Positions 36,751 to 46,252 of a stretch of 64,000 nucleotides of DNA are shown in pieces. Within the stretch, counting starts at the first letter, position 1. Each line of letters starts with the position of its first letter. Below the pieces are notes generated by a model that saw only the letters and a list, made by a program, of their open reading frames with translations, did not search any database and was not told where the DNA came from. Made by a program: the position numbers and the translations under genes. This DNA is from Oceanospirillum sp048270425. Lineage in GTDB: Bacteria > Pseudomonadota > Gammaproteobacteria > Pseudomonadales > Halomonadaceae. Where the stretch lies: positions 28,931 to 92,930 of the forward strand of contig JBLWSY010000018.1 in the NCBI GenBank assembly GCA_048270425.1. The letters are read 5' to 3'.

Positions 36751-37343
36751 TTAAACGCCTTTTTGATATCATCGCCTCAGCAATCGGGCTGTTGCTTCTT
36801 TCTCCAGTCATCGCCGTAGTAGCGTTCAAGATCCGCCAAAAACTAGGTTCTCCTGTTTTTTTCCGCCAGGTTCGCCCCGGTAAAGATGGTAAACCGTTTG
36901 AGATGATTAAGTTCCGTACCATGCGGGATGCGATCGATAAAAATGGTAGTGCCTTGCCGGATTCCGAGCGCATGACCCCTTTCGGTGCTTTTTTGCGCTC
37001 TACCAGCCTGGATGAGTTACCGGAACTTTGGAATGTTCTGAAGGGCGATATGAGCCTTGTAGGCCCGCGTCCACTGTTGATGGAATACCTGCCGCTTTAT
37101 TCACCGGAACAGTATCGCCGCCATGAAGCGCGCCCCGGTGTTACGGGTTGGGCACAGATTAATGGTCGTAATGCGATCAGTTGGGAAGATAAATTTAAGC
37201 TGGATGTCTGGTATGTGGACAATCGCTCTTTTTGGCTGGATATCAAGATTATCTATCTCACCGTAAAGAAAGTAATTATCAGAGATGGTATTTCTGCTGA
37301 TGGAGAGGCCACTATGTCTAAATTTTCTGGCTCTAAAAAATAG
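36747..37343 (+). CDS. PglC-like initiating phosphosugar transferase
   Basis: This 198-residue protein has one re-entrant or transmembrane N-terminal helix and the catalytic core of small bacterial sugar transferases: KFRTMRDA, STSLDELPELWNVL and MSLVGPRPLL. It transfers a sugar phosphate, most likely diNAc-bacillosamine phosphate, to undecaprenyl phosphate at the inner membrane. The neighbouring pglD-, pglE- and pglF-like genes support that donor. Confidence 0.88.
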   Translation: MIKRLFDIIASAIGLLLLSPVIAVVAFKIRQKLGSPVFFRQVRPGKDGKPFEMIKFRTMRDAIDKNGSALPDSERMTPFGAFLRSTSLDELPELWNVLKGDMSLVGPRPLLMEYLPLYSPEQYRRHEARPGVTGWAQINGRNAISWEDKFKLDVWYVDNRSFWLDIKIIYLTVKKVIIRDGISADGEATMSKFSGSKK

Positions 37344-37354
37344 AAGATTGAATA

Positions 37355-38014
37355 ATGTCAAAAAAAGTATTTGGTGTATTTGGAGCGAGTGGCTTTGGAC
37401 GTGAAGTTATGCCGCTAGCTCGTTCCATGGAACGATTTAGAGGGTATCAGTTTGTTTTTGTTGATGATAACCCTTCTTTTTCAGAAATAAATGGTCATCA
37501 GGCTATTACATATAAAGATTTTTTAGAGTTGAATGCCGAAAAAAGCATTGTCGTTGCTATTGCTGATGCTCTTATTCGACGGGAAATTGAAAAACGCTGT
37601 ATTGGTGACGGTATAAAAATAAGTAGTGTAATTGCAAATAATGTAATTGAAATGGATGAGGTTTCAATTGGCTTTGGGGCTATAATATCCCCTTTTGTAA
37701 CGCTGACATCCAATATCAGTATTGGTAAATCCTTTCATGCCAATATTTATAGCTATGTGGCTCACGATTGCGTCATTGGTGACTATGTAACTTTTGCTCC
37801 AGCAGTGAAATGTAATGGTAATGTCAGAGTTGACAGTAACGCATATATAGGTACTGGGGCGATAATCAAGCAGGGCAAGCCTGGTAAACCTCTTGTTATA
37901 GGTGAAGGGGCCGTTGTAGGCATGGGTGCGGTCGTTACGAAAAGCGTACCTGCGGGTGCCGTTGTTGTGGGGAACCCTGCTAAGCCTTTAGGCCGTAAAG
38001 GATTAGGAGGCTAA
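37355..38014 (+). CDS. PglD/NeuD-like sugar O- or N-acetyltransferase
   Basis: The 219-residue protein has a small Rossmann-like N-terminal domain (FGVFGASGFGREV) that binds the UDP-sugar and a left-handed beta-helix. The candidate catalytic His is in YVAHDCVIGDYV, as in PglD. It should N-acetylate the 4-amino group of the UDP-sugar made by the PglE- and PglF-like enzymes. A different acyl donor is possible because a MaoC hydratase gene follows immediately. Confidence 0.85.
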   Translation: MSKKVFGVFGASGFGREVMPLARSMERFRGYQFVFVDDNPSFSEINGHQAITYKDFLELNAEKSIVVAIADALIRREIEKRCIGDGIKISSVIANNVIEMDEVSIGFGAIISPFVTLTSNISIGKSFHANIYSYVAHDCVIGDYVTFAPAVKCNGNVRVDSNAYIGTGAIIKQGKPGKPLVIGEGAVVGMGAVVTKSVPAGAVVVGNPAKPLGRKGLGG

Positions 38015-38015
38015 A

Positions 38016-38456
38016 ATGAATGATGTAGCATTAGGTTCTATTCCATTTGAAGAGATTCATCCGGGAATGAGAGTTAGTTATTCGCAAACAATTACAGATT
38101 CGGATATTAAAGCCTTCGCAGGTCTTTCTGGGGATCACAATCCTGTTCATGTTAGCGACATTTATGCAGAACAGTCGCGTTTTGGTAAACGAATAGCCCA
38201 CGGTTTGATGTCGGCTGGCTTTTTTTCTGCACTATTCGGCACACGTTTACCTGGCCCTGGCTGTGTCTATGTATCTCAAAGCCTGCAATTTAAAAGACCT
38301 GTTTATATCAATGATACTGTTGTTGCTACTGTTGAAGTAATTAGAATAGATCGAGAGCGTCGTCGAGTTTTTTTTAACACTGAGTGTACAGTAGGAATAA
38401 AAAAAGTTATTACAGGCAATGCTGAAATATATATACCTGAAGTCAAGTCAAAATAA
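38016..38456 (+). CDS. MaoC-like (R)-specific enoyl-CoA hydratase
   Basis: This is a 146-residue hot-dog-fold protein with the hydratase active-site motif GDHNPVH and FGKRIAHGLMSAGF. It has a strong ribosome site (GGAGG) and lies one base after the PglD-like gene, between it and the PglE-like gene. Such enzymes make (R)-3-hydroxyacyl-CoA. Inferred role: provide a 3-hydroxybutyryl-type donor for N-acylation of an amino sugar by the PglD-like or LpxD-like transferase. Confidence 0.83.
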   Translation: MNDVALGSIPFEEIHPGMRVSYSQTITDSDIKAFAGLSGDHNPVHVSDIYAEQSRFGKRIAHGLMSAGFFSALFGTRLPGPGCVYVSQSLQFKRPVYINDTVVATVEVIRIDRERRRVFFNTECTVGIKKVITGNAEIYIPEVKSK

Positions 38457-38468
38457 TTTGAGACCTTT

Positions 38469-39632
38469 ATGCTAAACAGCCCTTTTTCCCCCTGGCCTTC
38501 TTTCACTCAGGAAGAAGCCGATGCAGTCACTCGTGTACTTCTTTCCAACAAAGTTAATTATTGGACCGGTCAGGAAGGTCGTGAGTTTGAAAAGGAGTTT
38601 GCGGCTTTTGCCGATAGTGAATACGCGATTGCTCTTTCAAATGGTACGGTTGCACTTGATCTGGCTTTTCAGGCGCTGGGCGTGGGGGCTGGCGATGAGG
38701 TCATTGTTACCTCTCGGACTTTTCTTGCTTCTGTTTCCAGTATTGTCAATTCAGGTGCTGTTCCTGTGTTTGCAGATGTAGATGCAGATTCACAGAATAT
38801 TACTGCGGAAACGATTCAGGCAGTGCTTACTGATAAAACCAAAGCGATCGTTTGTGTACATCTGGCAGGCTGGCCCTGTGATATGGACCCGATTATAGAT
38901 TTGGCGGATGCGCATAACTTGTATGTGATTGAGGATTGTGCTCAGGCTCATGGCGCACGCTATAAGGGAAGTTCGGTAGGTTCTATCGGGCACATCGGTT
39001 GCTGGTCATTCTGTCAGGACAAGATAATGACGACTGGTGGCGAAGGGGGCATGGTAACCACTAATGACCATGCGCTTTGGTCTCGTATGTGGTCGTTTAA
39101 AGATCATGGTAAAAGTTGGGAAGCAGTGTACGAGCGTGAACACCCACCGGGCTTTCGCTGGCTACATGAAAGTTTCGGCACAAACTGGCGTATGACTGAG
39201 ATGCAGGCGGCTATCGGTCGAATTCAGCTGCAGCGTATGCCGCAATGGCATGAAAAACGTCTATCTTACAGTCAACAAATTTGGGATACCGCTAAATCGT
39301 TAACAGGTTTGCGGGTACCGGAACTTCCTGCTGATATCGAACATGCTGCCTATAAATGTTATCTCTTTGTTGAAGGCACTGAGCAGCAGCGGGATATGAT
39401 CATGCAGCAGATTAATGAGGCAGGTGTGCCATGTTTCTCCGGTTCCTGTTCTGAGGTCTATCGGGAAAAAGCTTTTGATGATACCGGGTGGCGGCCAGAG
39501 AAGCCTTTGCCGGTTGCCAAAGAGTTGGGCGCAACCAGCTTGATGTTTTTAGTGCATCCTACTCTGGCTCAGGCCGAGATTGATAAGACTTGTCAGGTTT
39601 TGTCAGAGGTTGTTAATGCTGTCTTAAAATAA
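38469..39632 (+). CDS. PglE-like UDP-4-keto-sugar aminotransferase
   Basis: The 387-residue DegT/DnrJ/EryC1-family PLP enzyme has LSNGTVALDLAF near residue 60, VIEDCAQAHGA, and the PLP-lysine in FCQDKIMTTGGEGG. It should aminate C4 of the 4-keto sugar from the PglF-like dehydratase encoded by the next gene. Gene order pglC-D-(maoC)-E-F supports bacillosamine or a related 2,4-diamino sugar. Confidence 0.87.
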   Translation: MLNSPFSPWPSFTQEEADAVTRVLLSNKVNYWTGQEGREFEKEFAAFADSEYAIALSNGTVALDLAFQALGVGAGDEVIVTSRTFLASVSSIVNSGAVPVFADVDADSQNITAETIQAVLTDKTKAIVCVHLAGWPCDMDPIIDLADAHNLYVIEDCAQAHGARYKGSSVGSIGHIGCWSFCQDKIMTTGGEGGMVTTNDHALWSRMWSFKDHGKSWEAVYEREHPPGFRWLHESFGTNWRMTEMQAAIGRIQLQRMPQWHEKRLSYSQQIWDTAKSLTGLRVPELPADIEHAAYKCYLFVEGTEQQRDMIMQQINEAGVPCFSGSCSEVYREKAFDDTGWRPEKPLPVAKELGATSLMFLVHPTLAQAEIDKTCQVLSEVVNAVLK

Positions 39633-39697
39633 TTAAAGACAGTCAACAAACAAATACAGTGCCCGACAACTCCGCTTTTTAGAAAGGTGTACACTGA

Positions 39698-41647
39698 ATG
39701 CCCCGTCATCTCCACCAAAAAGTCTCTACCTTAAGCCGCAGTCGTAAAAAGGCGATTATGATCGCTGCGGATATTGTGATGATTCCTTTGGCCCTTTGGG
39801 CTGCTTGGGCGTTGCGCTTGGGTGAGGTCTTGCCGATTAAGGAGATACAGCCTCATTGGTGGATGTTTTTGACTGTTATTCCGGTTGGGATCTTTATTTT
39901 TGCTAAGCTGGGGCTTTATCGTGCTGTGGTTCGCTTTATGGGGGCACAAGCCGTTGTCGCGGTGGCTAAAGGCGCCGCTATTATGGCGCTGCTGCTCTGG
40001 TCTATGGCTTATACCCTTCAGTTACAGGGTTTCCCCCGATCTGTCCCCATCAATTTTGCATTGGTTCTTTTGGTTTTTATTGGTGGTAGCCGCGTTCTGG
40101 TTCGTAGTTACTATCAATGGTTGATTAAGCACTTCACTGAAAAAGAGGCTGTTTTAATATACGGTGCCGGTGGGGCTGGTACCCAGCTTGCTTCTGCATT
40201 AATGCCGGGCAATGAGTTTTATACGGTTGCTTTTATCGATGATGACAAAGTGCTTTGGAAGCATACGGTACATGGGATTCGGGTTCATCCACCTAAAGAT
40301 ATTCAAAAACTTATTAACGAGCATGGGATTAAAAAGGTTCTGCTGGCTCTTCCTAATGCCTCTAAGCAACAGCGCAAGGCTGTATTGGATCGATTAACGC
40401 CGTACCCCGTTCATGTGCAGACCATTCCTTCGATGACAGAGATTCTGTCGGGTAATGCTACCGTCGATCAGTTGCAAGAGGTTGAGCTGGAAGATCTGTT
40501 GGGCCGTGATCCTGTCCCCCCCAAAGAAGAACTGTTTACAGCCTGTATCCAGGGCAAAACGGTTTTAGTGACCGGGGCAGGCGGCTCTATTGGCTCAGAA
40601 CTCTGTCGGCAGATTCTTAAAGCCAAGCCTGATCAGCTGATATTATACGAAGTCAGTGAGTTTGCTCTCTATGCTATTGAGCAGGAGCTAAGCAAGGCGA
40701 TTCTGACGAATGGGAATAGCATTAGTCTGATTCCAATTTTAGGGTCAGTATGTAATCGCCAGCGCATGCAGGAAGTGTTTCAGCGCTATGCGGTTCATAC
40801 CGTTTATCATGCGGCTGCCTATAAACATGTTCCTATTGTTGAGCAGAACATTTTCGAGGGGATTCGCAATAATGTTGTGGGTACTCAGACAGTAGCCGAA
40901 CTAGCCAAACAATTTGCGGTGGAGCGCTTTGTTTTGATATCCACTGACAAAGCGGTTCGTCCGACCAATGTGATGGGGGCAACTAAGCGTCTGGCAGAGT
41001 TGGTGGTGCAGGATCTTGCTGTGGAGTGTGCTTCAACGGTTTTTAGTATGGTGCGTTTTGGCAATGTGCTGGGTTCTTCCGGCTCAGTTGTACCTCTGTT
41101 CCGAAAACAGATTCAGGCTGGTGGCCCGTTAACCGTTACCCATCCGGAAATTACCCGCTTTTTTATGACGATACCGGAAGCTTCTCAGTTGGTTATTCAG
41201 GCGGGAGCCATGGCACTGGGGGGCGATGTTTTTGTGCTGGATATGGGGCAGCCCGTTAAAATCGTCGATCTTGCTAACCGTATGATTCACCTGTCCGGGT
41301 TTGAAGTAAAAGATGAGCAGCATCCGGATGGCGATATCGAGGTTGTATTCAGTGGCCTCCGCCCTGGTGAAAAACTCTATGAAGAATTATTGATTGGGGA
41401 TAATGTCACAGGAACCGATCATGAGAAGATTATGCGGGCGAATGAAGAGCTACTGGATTCCCGAATGCTGTATGAATGTCTGCAACGGTTGAGCGAGTAT
41501 GAGTCTCTTAATAACTGTATGGCGGCACGTAAAGTTTTGCAGGATGCTGTTTCAGGTTTTAAACCATCCGCTGATTTAGTTGATCTTTTACTGGACCCGG
41601 ATAATTCAGTTCAGATAAGCCCAAAAACCCATGGGCCTTTGCACTAA
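39698..41647 (+). CDS. UDP-GlcNAc 4,6-dehydratase (PglF/WbpM type)
   Basis: This 649-residue protein has four N-terminal membrane segments within the first ~120 residues, a CoA-binding-like Rossmann domain from about 145, and the SDR dehydratase domain from about 290 with TGAGGSIGSE. The catalytic region reads STDKAVRPTNVMGATKR, with Met and Lys four apart as in WbpM, which lacks the usual Tyr. It makes UDP-4-keto-6-deoxy-GlcNAc at the inner membrane. Confidence 0.92.
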   Translation: MPRHLHQKVSTLSRSRKKAIMIAADIVMIPLALWAAWALRLGEVLPIKEIQPHWWMFLTVIPVGIFIFAKLGLYRAVVRFMGAQAVVAVAKGAAIMALLLWSMAYTLQLQGFPRSVPINFALVLLVFIGGSRVLVRSYYQWLIKHFTEKEAVLIYGAGGAGTQLASALMPGNEFYTVAFIDDDKVLWKHTVHGIRVHPPKDIQKLINEHGIKKVLLALPNASKQQRKAVLDRLTPYPVHVQTIPSMTEILSGNATVDQLQEVELEDLLGRDPVPPKEELFTACIQGKTVLVTGAGGSIGSELCRQILKAKPDQLILYEVSEFALYAIEQELSKAILTNGNSISLIPILGSVCNRQRMQEVFQRYAVHTVYHAAAYKHVPIVEQNIFEGIRNNVVGTQTVAELAKQFAVERFVLISTDKAVRPTNVMGATKRLAELVVQDLAVECASTVFSMVRFGNVLGSSGSVVPLFRKQIQAGGPLTVTHPEITRFFMTIPEASQLVIQAGAMALGGDVFVLDMGQPVKIVDLANRMIHLSGFEVKDEQHPDGDIEVVFSGLRPGEKLYEELLIGDNVTGTDHEKIMRANEELLDSRMLYECLQRLSEYESLNNCMAARKVLQDAVSGFKPSADLVDLLLDPDNSVQISPKTHGPLH

Positions 41648-41697
41648 AAACCTACATGGCTAGGGTGTTAACGGGTTTTTAATATGGATAGGGGCAG

Positions 41698-43278
41698 ATG
41701 CTAACTGAATTACTGCAGGCATATTTTCAAAATATGCCAAGTATTAAGAACCCCGACCAGAGGGTCTGCTTTGGCACTACGGGTCACAGAGGAAGCTCTC
41801 TCAAAACATCATTCAATGAGTGGCATGTTCTTGCCATCGCTCAAGCTGTTGCTGATTACCGCAAAGAGCAGAAGTATCGCGGGCCTTTATTTTTAGGACG
41901 TGACACTCACGCTTTGTCTGAGCCCGCCTGGAATACAGTATTAGGTGTTCTGATTGCTAATAATATCGATGTCCGGATTGAAGCTGGGGGTATGGGGATA
42001 ACTGCGACTCCAGCGATAAGTCATTCTATCCTGGTTTATAATGCAAGCCATCCAACCCAGCTGAGTGATGGCTTGATTATCACCCCTTCTCATAACCCGC
42101 CTGAATACGGTGGTATCAAGTATAACCCTGCCCACGGTGGTGCCGCAGAAATTGCTGTAACAGACTGGATTCAGAACAGGGCTAATGCTTATTTAGCATC
42201 CGGTCTCGACGGAGTAAGGCGCGTTTCACTTGATGCGGCAAAGCGAAGTGCTTCAGCTTTTGATTTTTCAGACCTGTACCTGAATAACTTAGAGCAGGTT
42301 ATTGATTTAGAGGCGATTAGGCGCTCTGGTTTAACGTTAGCGGTAGATCCCTTGGGTGGTGCAGGTTTACCCATTTGGCAGGCCCTTGCAGAGAAGACTG
42401 ATATTCACGTCGAGATTATTAACAAAACAATAGATGCCAGCTTCTCTTTTTTACCGCCCGACCACGATGGCAAAATCAGGATGGATTGTTCAAGCCCGTT
42501 TGTGGTTGAACACTTACTTTTCAGTAAAGACAAGTTTGACCTGGGTTTTGCGAATGATCCCGATGCTGACCGGCATGCTATTGTCGACCGGAATGGCCTC
42601 ATGAGCCCCAACAGCTTTCTTGCAGTATGCATTGATTATCTGATAAGGCATCGTCCACATTGGCCTTTATCATCCGGTTTTGGTAAGACCCTTGTTTCCT
42701 CTTCTATGATTGATCGTGTTGTTGCTGCAGCTGGTCGTCACCTGTATGAGACGCCTGTCGGTTTTAAATGGTTTGTTAGTGGTTTGCATCAGAGCCGGCT
42801 GGCCTTTGCAGGTGAAGAAAGTGCAGGGGCAAGCCTGTTAACCCGTGATGGTAAGCCTTGGTCTACCGATAAGGACGGTATCGCCCTCTGTCTGCTGGCT
42901 GCTGAAATTATGGCTGTCACCGGAAAATCCCCTTCTGAGTATTACCAAGAGCTGACAGAAAAATACGGTAATCCGGCTTATCGACGTGTGGATACACCGC
43001 TGACACCTAATCAAAAAGCAGGCTTTAAAAACCTGACTGCTGACAGCATTACTTCCAAACAGTTGGCTGGTGAAAAAATCGAGCAGGTTTATGTTAAAGC
43101 ACCGGGCAATCAGGCATCTTTTGGAGGCATCAAAGTAGTCTCTGAAAATGGCTGGTTTGCTGCTCGCCCCAGTGGAACAGAGCCTTTGTATAAAATTTAT
43201 GCGGAGAGTTTTAAGGGGGAGCAACACCTGAATGACCTCATTGATGAGGCCCGTGCTATTTTGGCGCGGGTGCTTTGA
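41698..43278 (+). CDS. pgm: Phosphoglucomutase
   Basis: The 526-residue protein has all four phosphohexomutase motifs: phosphoserine loop TPSHNPPEYGG, metal site DPDADRH, sugar loop GEESAGAS and phosphate site RPSGTEP. The N-terminus (RVCFGTTGHRGSS) matches the Pgm rather than the ManB/GlmM branch. It interconverts glucose-1- and glucose-6-phosphate and so feeds UDP-glucose synthesis. A diverged copy of its last codons occurs within the downstream repeat array. Confidence 0.92.
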   Translation: MLTELLQAYFQNMPSIKNPDQRVCFGTTGHRGSSLKTSFNEWHVLAIAQAVADYRKEQKYRGPLFLGRDTHALSEPAWNTVLGVLIANNIDVRIEAGGMGITATPAISHSILVYNASHPTQLSDGLIITPSHNPPEYGGIKYNPAHGGAAEIAVTDWIQNRANAYLASGLDGVRRVSLDAAKRSASAFDFSDLYLNNLEQVIDLEAIRRSGLTLAVDPLGGAGLPIWQALAEKTDIHVEIINKTIDASFSFLPPDHDGKIRMDCSSPFVVEHLLFSKDKFDLGFANDPDADRHAIVDRNGLMSPNSFLAVCIDYLIRHRPHWPLSSGFGKTLVSSSMIDRVVAAAGRHLYETPVGFKWFVSGLHQSRLAFAGEESAGASLLTRDGKPWSTDKDGIALCLLAAEIMAVTGKSPSEYYQELTEKYGNPAYRRVDTPLTPNQKAGFKNLTADSITSKQLAGEKIEQVYVKAPGNQASFGGIKVVSENGWFAARPSGTEPLYKIYAESFKGEQHLNDLIDEARAILARVL

Positions 43279-43306
43279 TAGTCTGACAGGGATATTTGGC
43301 GGCTAT

Positions 43307-43758
43307 TGCCTGACGGGCTAAAGCCCGACCCACATCTTGCGTATTGTAGTGGGATTGTGTGGGGCGCCCTTTAGGGCGTCAACTATTGCCTGACGGGCTA
43401 AAGCCCGACCCACATCTTGCGTATTGTAGTGGGATTGTGTGGGTCGCCCTTTAGGGCGTCAACGGTCCGGGTAATTTTGGAGCGGGTGCTTTGATAGTCT
43501 GTCAGGGGCTATTTGGCGGCTTTTGCCTGACGGGCTAAAGCCCGACTCACATCTTGCGTATTGTAGTGGGATTGTGTGGGTCGTCCTTTAGGGCGTCAAC
43601 TATTGCCTGACGGGCTAAAGCCCGACCCACATCTTGCGTTTTGTAGTGGGATTGTGGGGCGCCCTTTAGGGCGTCAACTATTGCCTGACGGGCTAAAGCC
43701 CGACCCACATCTTGCGTATTGTAGTGGGATTGTGTGGGTTGCCCTTTAGGGCGTCAAC
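43307..43758. repeat. 80-bp array of palindromic repeats, right flank of polysaccharide locus
   Basis: Five units begin (TGACGGGCTAAAGCCCGACC) at 43311, 43391, 43528, 43608 and 43686. Each ends with a second palindrome, GTCGCCCTTTAGGGCGTCA, after a conserved middle (CTTGCGTATTGTAGTGGGAT). Units 1-2 and the pgm 3' end are duplicated with an offset of about 216 bp, so 43474-43527 repeats 43258-43310 including the codons I-L-x-R-V-L-stop. The halves are those of the array at 17411-17730, in the opposite orientation. The gap 43279-43865 holds this array and about 100 bp of wzz upstream region, and no gene. Confidence 0.93.
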
Positions 43759-43865
43759 AGCCTTTATTACACTTTTTATTTATTACCCGCCTTGTCATAA
43801 TGCCGGGCAATCTTATCTTCTGAACGTTCAATAACGTATTGTTTTAACCGATAACAGGCTCTCTT

Positions 43866-44687
43866 ATGGACAAATCACAACCTAATAAAGATAAATCAAG
43901 CCTGCCTGCTCAGGATGCTCATTTTCAACCTGTGTATGCTATGCCGCCGCATTATGCTGATGATGAGATTTCACTGGTTGATCTGGCGAAAATTCTGATC
44001 CGACGCAAAGTTACGATGTTTGTTACTGCGTTCGGCATTATCGCACTGGCATTGGTGTTTACTCAGATACGTTCTGAAAAATTTGAGTACGTGTCAATTT
44101 ATAAGGTGGCAGAGCGAGACGTGAGTGAACCGATAAATTCTATCGATGGCTTGACTGCGTTAATTGAACGTTCATTTCTGCCTGCTGTGAAGCGCTCCTA
44201 TGGTGAACAGGGGTTACCAAAAATAATCATTAATACCCCCAAAGATACTGGTCTTATTATTTTGGAAACAATTACAACGGAAGCAAATGAAGCGCTAGTG
44301 ACCGATATGCATCAGCAGCTGTTTAATAAGCTTCAGGCTCATGAAAAGACGCGCGTAGAGGGGCTTAGAGACAAGTTGAATCAGGAGCTTAAGACTCTGA
44401 ATCGACAGCTTGATGTTGCAACGTCTCAGGCTAATACGTCATCTGAATTGATCCTCAGTTATTCTCAGCGCAAAAATGAAATTTCTGCTGAGTTATCGCA
44501 GGTTCAGTATCCTCAGATTCAAGCTGTTGCGGATAATAACGGTAAAGTTTCTAAGTTCGGCAACAGCTTGGTGCTGGCCTTGGGGATAGTGCTAGGCGGT
44601 ATCATGGGGATTATGGCTGCTTTTCTAAAAGAATTTGCATCGCGGGTAAAACAGAGTCTTGAAGAAGATCGGTTATCAAAGGTTTGA
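43866..44687 (+). CDS. Wzz-family chain-length determinant protein
   Basis: The 273-residue protein has an N-terminal cytosolic tail with DEISLVDLAKILIRRK, a first membrane helix at about 50-70, a periplasmic coiled-coil part, and a second helix near the C-terminus (LVLALGIVLGGIMGIMAAFLKEF-type segment, about 236-258). It is shorter than usual Wzz (about 325 or more), so part of the periplasmic domain is reduced. It sets polymer length with Wzy. Separated from pgm by the repeat array, so it probably has its own promoter. Confidence 0.85.
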   Translation: MDKSQPNKDKSSLPAQDAHFQPVYAMPPHYADDEISLVDLAKILIRRKVTMFVTAFGIIALALVFTQIRSEKFEYVSIYKVAERDVSEPINSIDGLTALIERSFLPAVKRSYGEQGLPKIIINTPKDTGLIILETITTEANEALVTDMHQQLFNKLQAHEKTRVEGLRDKLNQELKTLNRQLDVATSQANTSSELILSYSQRKNEISAELSQVQYPQIQAVADNNGKVSKFGNSLVLALGIVLGGIMGIMAAFLKEFASRVKQSLEEDRLSKV

Positions 44688-44875
44688 CCTATTTCACGAC
44701 TGAAAAATTGATACCGTGCTATTTTCGCTTAGGCCGTACGACTACCTCCTGTAATTACACAATGAGTTTTGTCTGAAAATTGTAGCTAGTCGGTTATTTG
44801 ATTAATTATTGTGCTAGTCTTGCTTAACTGGCATTTAAAGTCTTTCTTACTGATTAATCTAGCAAGGGTTTCCCT

Positions 44876-46204
44876 ATGAAAAAACGCCTTCTTTCCTCTG
44901 CTATTGCAGTAGCTGTTGCTGTTCCGGCGCATGCTGCTGTTCTTGTTGGTAGCTATGGTGCATCTTCAACATTGGGGCAGGTAGCATCGCCTACTACCAT
45001 TAACAGTGTTCGTTACAATCCAGCGGCAGGTTATCTGGCCTTGGATACTCAAAATGGTGAAAATGTCCGTTTTGGTTATCTTTCTCAGTTAGGCTTCAAT
45101 GTCGAATTTGGTAAAGCAGATAACTTTCAGGATGACCTGGACACGCTGATTACCCGGTTGAGTGACTTTAATACAAAGCTGGACAATGGTGGTTACGGTA
45201 CTGATGCGAATGCCGCTTATAATGATGCAAAAGGCATTCAGGATGAGTTTAATTCCGCGCTTGAAGGTTTTGGTGAGGCAGGCCGTTTAAAAACATCTTT
45301 TACTGCCTCTATTCCGGGAATGCCTGTCTTATTTGAATTACCAAAACTCCCAGGTGTGCTAAGTGTGGATGCCAGTGTAGGTTTCGTCTCTTTGGCAGCG
45401 TTTGAAGATCAGCCATTTACAGGGTTGCCGGATGATCCGACCGGACTCACCTCCCCCAATGATTTGACTGACTTTGCAACGGATTCTCAGGTTGCGGTGC
45501 GTGGCGGTACTCTGACTCAGTTTGGCTTGGGTTACAGTCAGCCTATCAGTGCAATCAAAAATATTGGCCCCATGGAGGGCGAGCTGGTGGTTGGCGCTAA
45601 AGCAAACCTCTACCTTGCTTCTCTGACATCTGTAAAAGCTAAAATTGATCGTTCTGATGATAAGGAAGTCAGTGACCTGATAGAAGATGGTCTTGATAAA
45701 TCGAAAGACAGCACCTCTTTTGGTCTGGACGTAGGCGCAGTCTGGGTTGCTAAAAATTATCAGGCCGGTCTGGCTGTTAAAAACCTGATCGCTCCTGAGT
45801 TTGATGCTTATGAGAAAGACGAAGTTACGGGTGCTAGCGGCACAACGACAATAAGCATGGATACTCAGGCGACTGTTGATGGCGCTGTGTTTATTAAAGA
45901 TCGCATGTTTATGCTGGCTACCAGTGCTGACCTGAATAAAGTTGAAGATCTTGTTGGTGATGAAGTTCAGATGCTGCACGTGTCAGGCACTTTCTTTCCG
46001 TCTAACTTCCTGATTCCTACACTTCGTGCGGGTTATCAGAAAAACCTGGCCGGAGAAGAGCTGTCAGCGCTTAACTTTGGTGCCGGTCTGTTCCGGGGAA
46101 TGGCTAATCTGGATGTCACCTATGGCCTGGAAACTACAGAGGTCGACGGAAGTAGTGTAGCTCGTCAGCTGGGGGTTCAGCTGAGCTTCGAAGAAACTTT
46201 CTGA
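44876..46204 (+). CDS. Exported outer-membrane beta-barrel-like protein (TraF_2-like)
   Basis: This 442-residue protein has a clear signal peptide (MKKRLLSSAIAVAVAVPAHA, cleavage after AHA). Alternating hydrophobic strands, an NPAAGYLA-like early motif and a terminal aromatic residue (Phe) suggest an outer-membrane barrel. Similar chromosomal proteins are often labelled conjugal transfer TraF, but no conjugation gene is near. The role at this locus is unknown. A strong terminator follows. Confidence 0.6.
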   Translation: MKKRLLSSAIAVAVAVPAHAAVLVGSYGASSTLGQVASPTTINSVRYNPAAGYLALDTQNGENVRFGYLSQLGFNVEFGKADNFQDDLDTLITRLSDFNTKLDNGGYGTDANAAYNDAKGIQDEFNSALEGFGEAGRLKTSFTASIPGMPVLFELPKLPGVLSVDASVGFVSLAAFEDQPFTGLPDDPTGLTSPNDLTDFATDSQVAVRGGTLTQFGLGYSQPISAIKNIGPMEGELVVGAKANLYLASLTSVKAKIDRSDDKEVSDLIEDGLDKSKDSTSFGLDVGAVWVAKNYQAGLAVKNLIAPEFDAYEKDEVTGASGTTTISMDTQATVDGAVFIKDRMFMLATSADLNKVEDLVGDEVQMLHVSGTFFPSNFLIPTLRAGYQKNLAGEELSALNFGAGLFRGMANLDVTYGLETTEVDGSSVARQLGVQLSFEETF

Positions 46205-46222
46205 TCTTCAGATCTGTTTTAT

Positions 46223-46252
46223 TAAAACTCCGGCATCTGCCGGAGTTTTTTT
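46223..46252 (+). terminator. Terminator after the outer-membrane protein gene
   Basis: AAAACTCCGGCA and TGCCGGAGTTTT form a perfect stem with a 2-nt loop region and a T run, 20 bp after the stop. Confidence 0.92.

Noticed and set aside
43307..43758. Repeat array resembling a CRISPR
   Set aside because: The parts between palindromes are nearly identical from unit to unit, not unique spacers, and no cas genes are present.
44876..46204. Conjugal transfer protein TraF
   Set aside because: This common label comes from distant similarity; no conjugation or plasmid genes are near, so a neutral outer-membrane description is safer.
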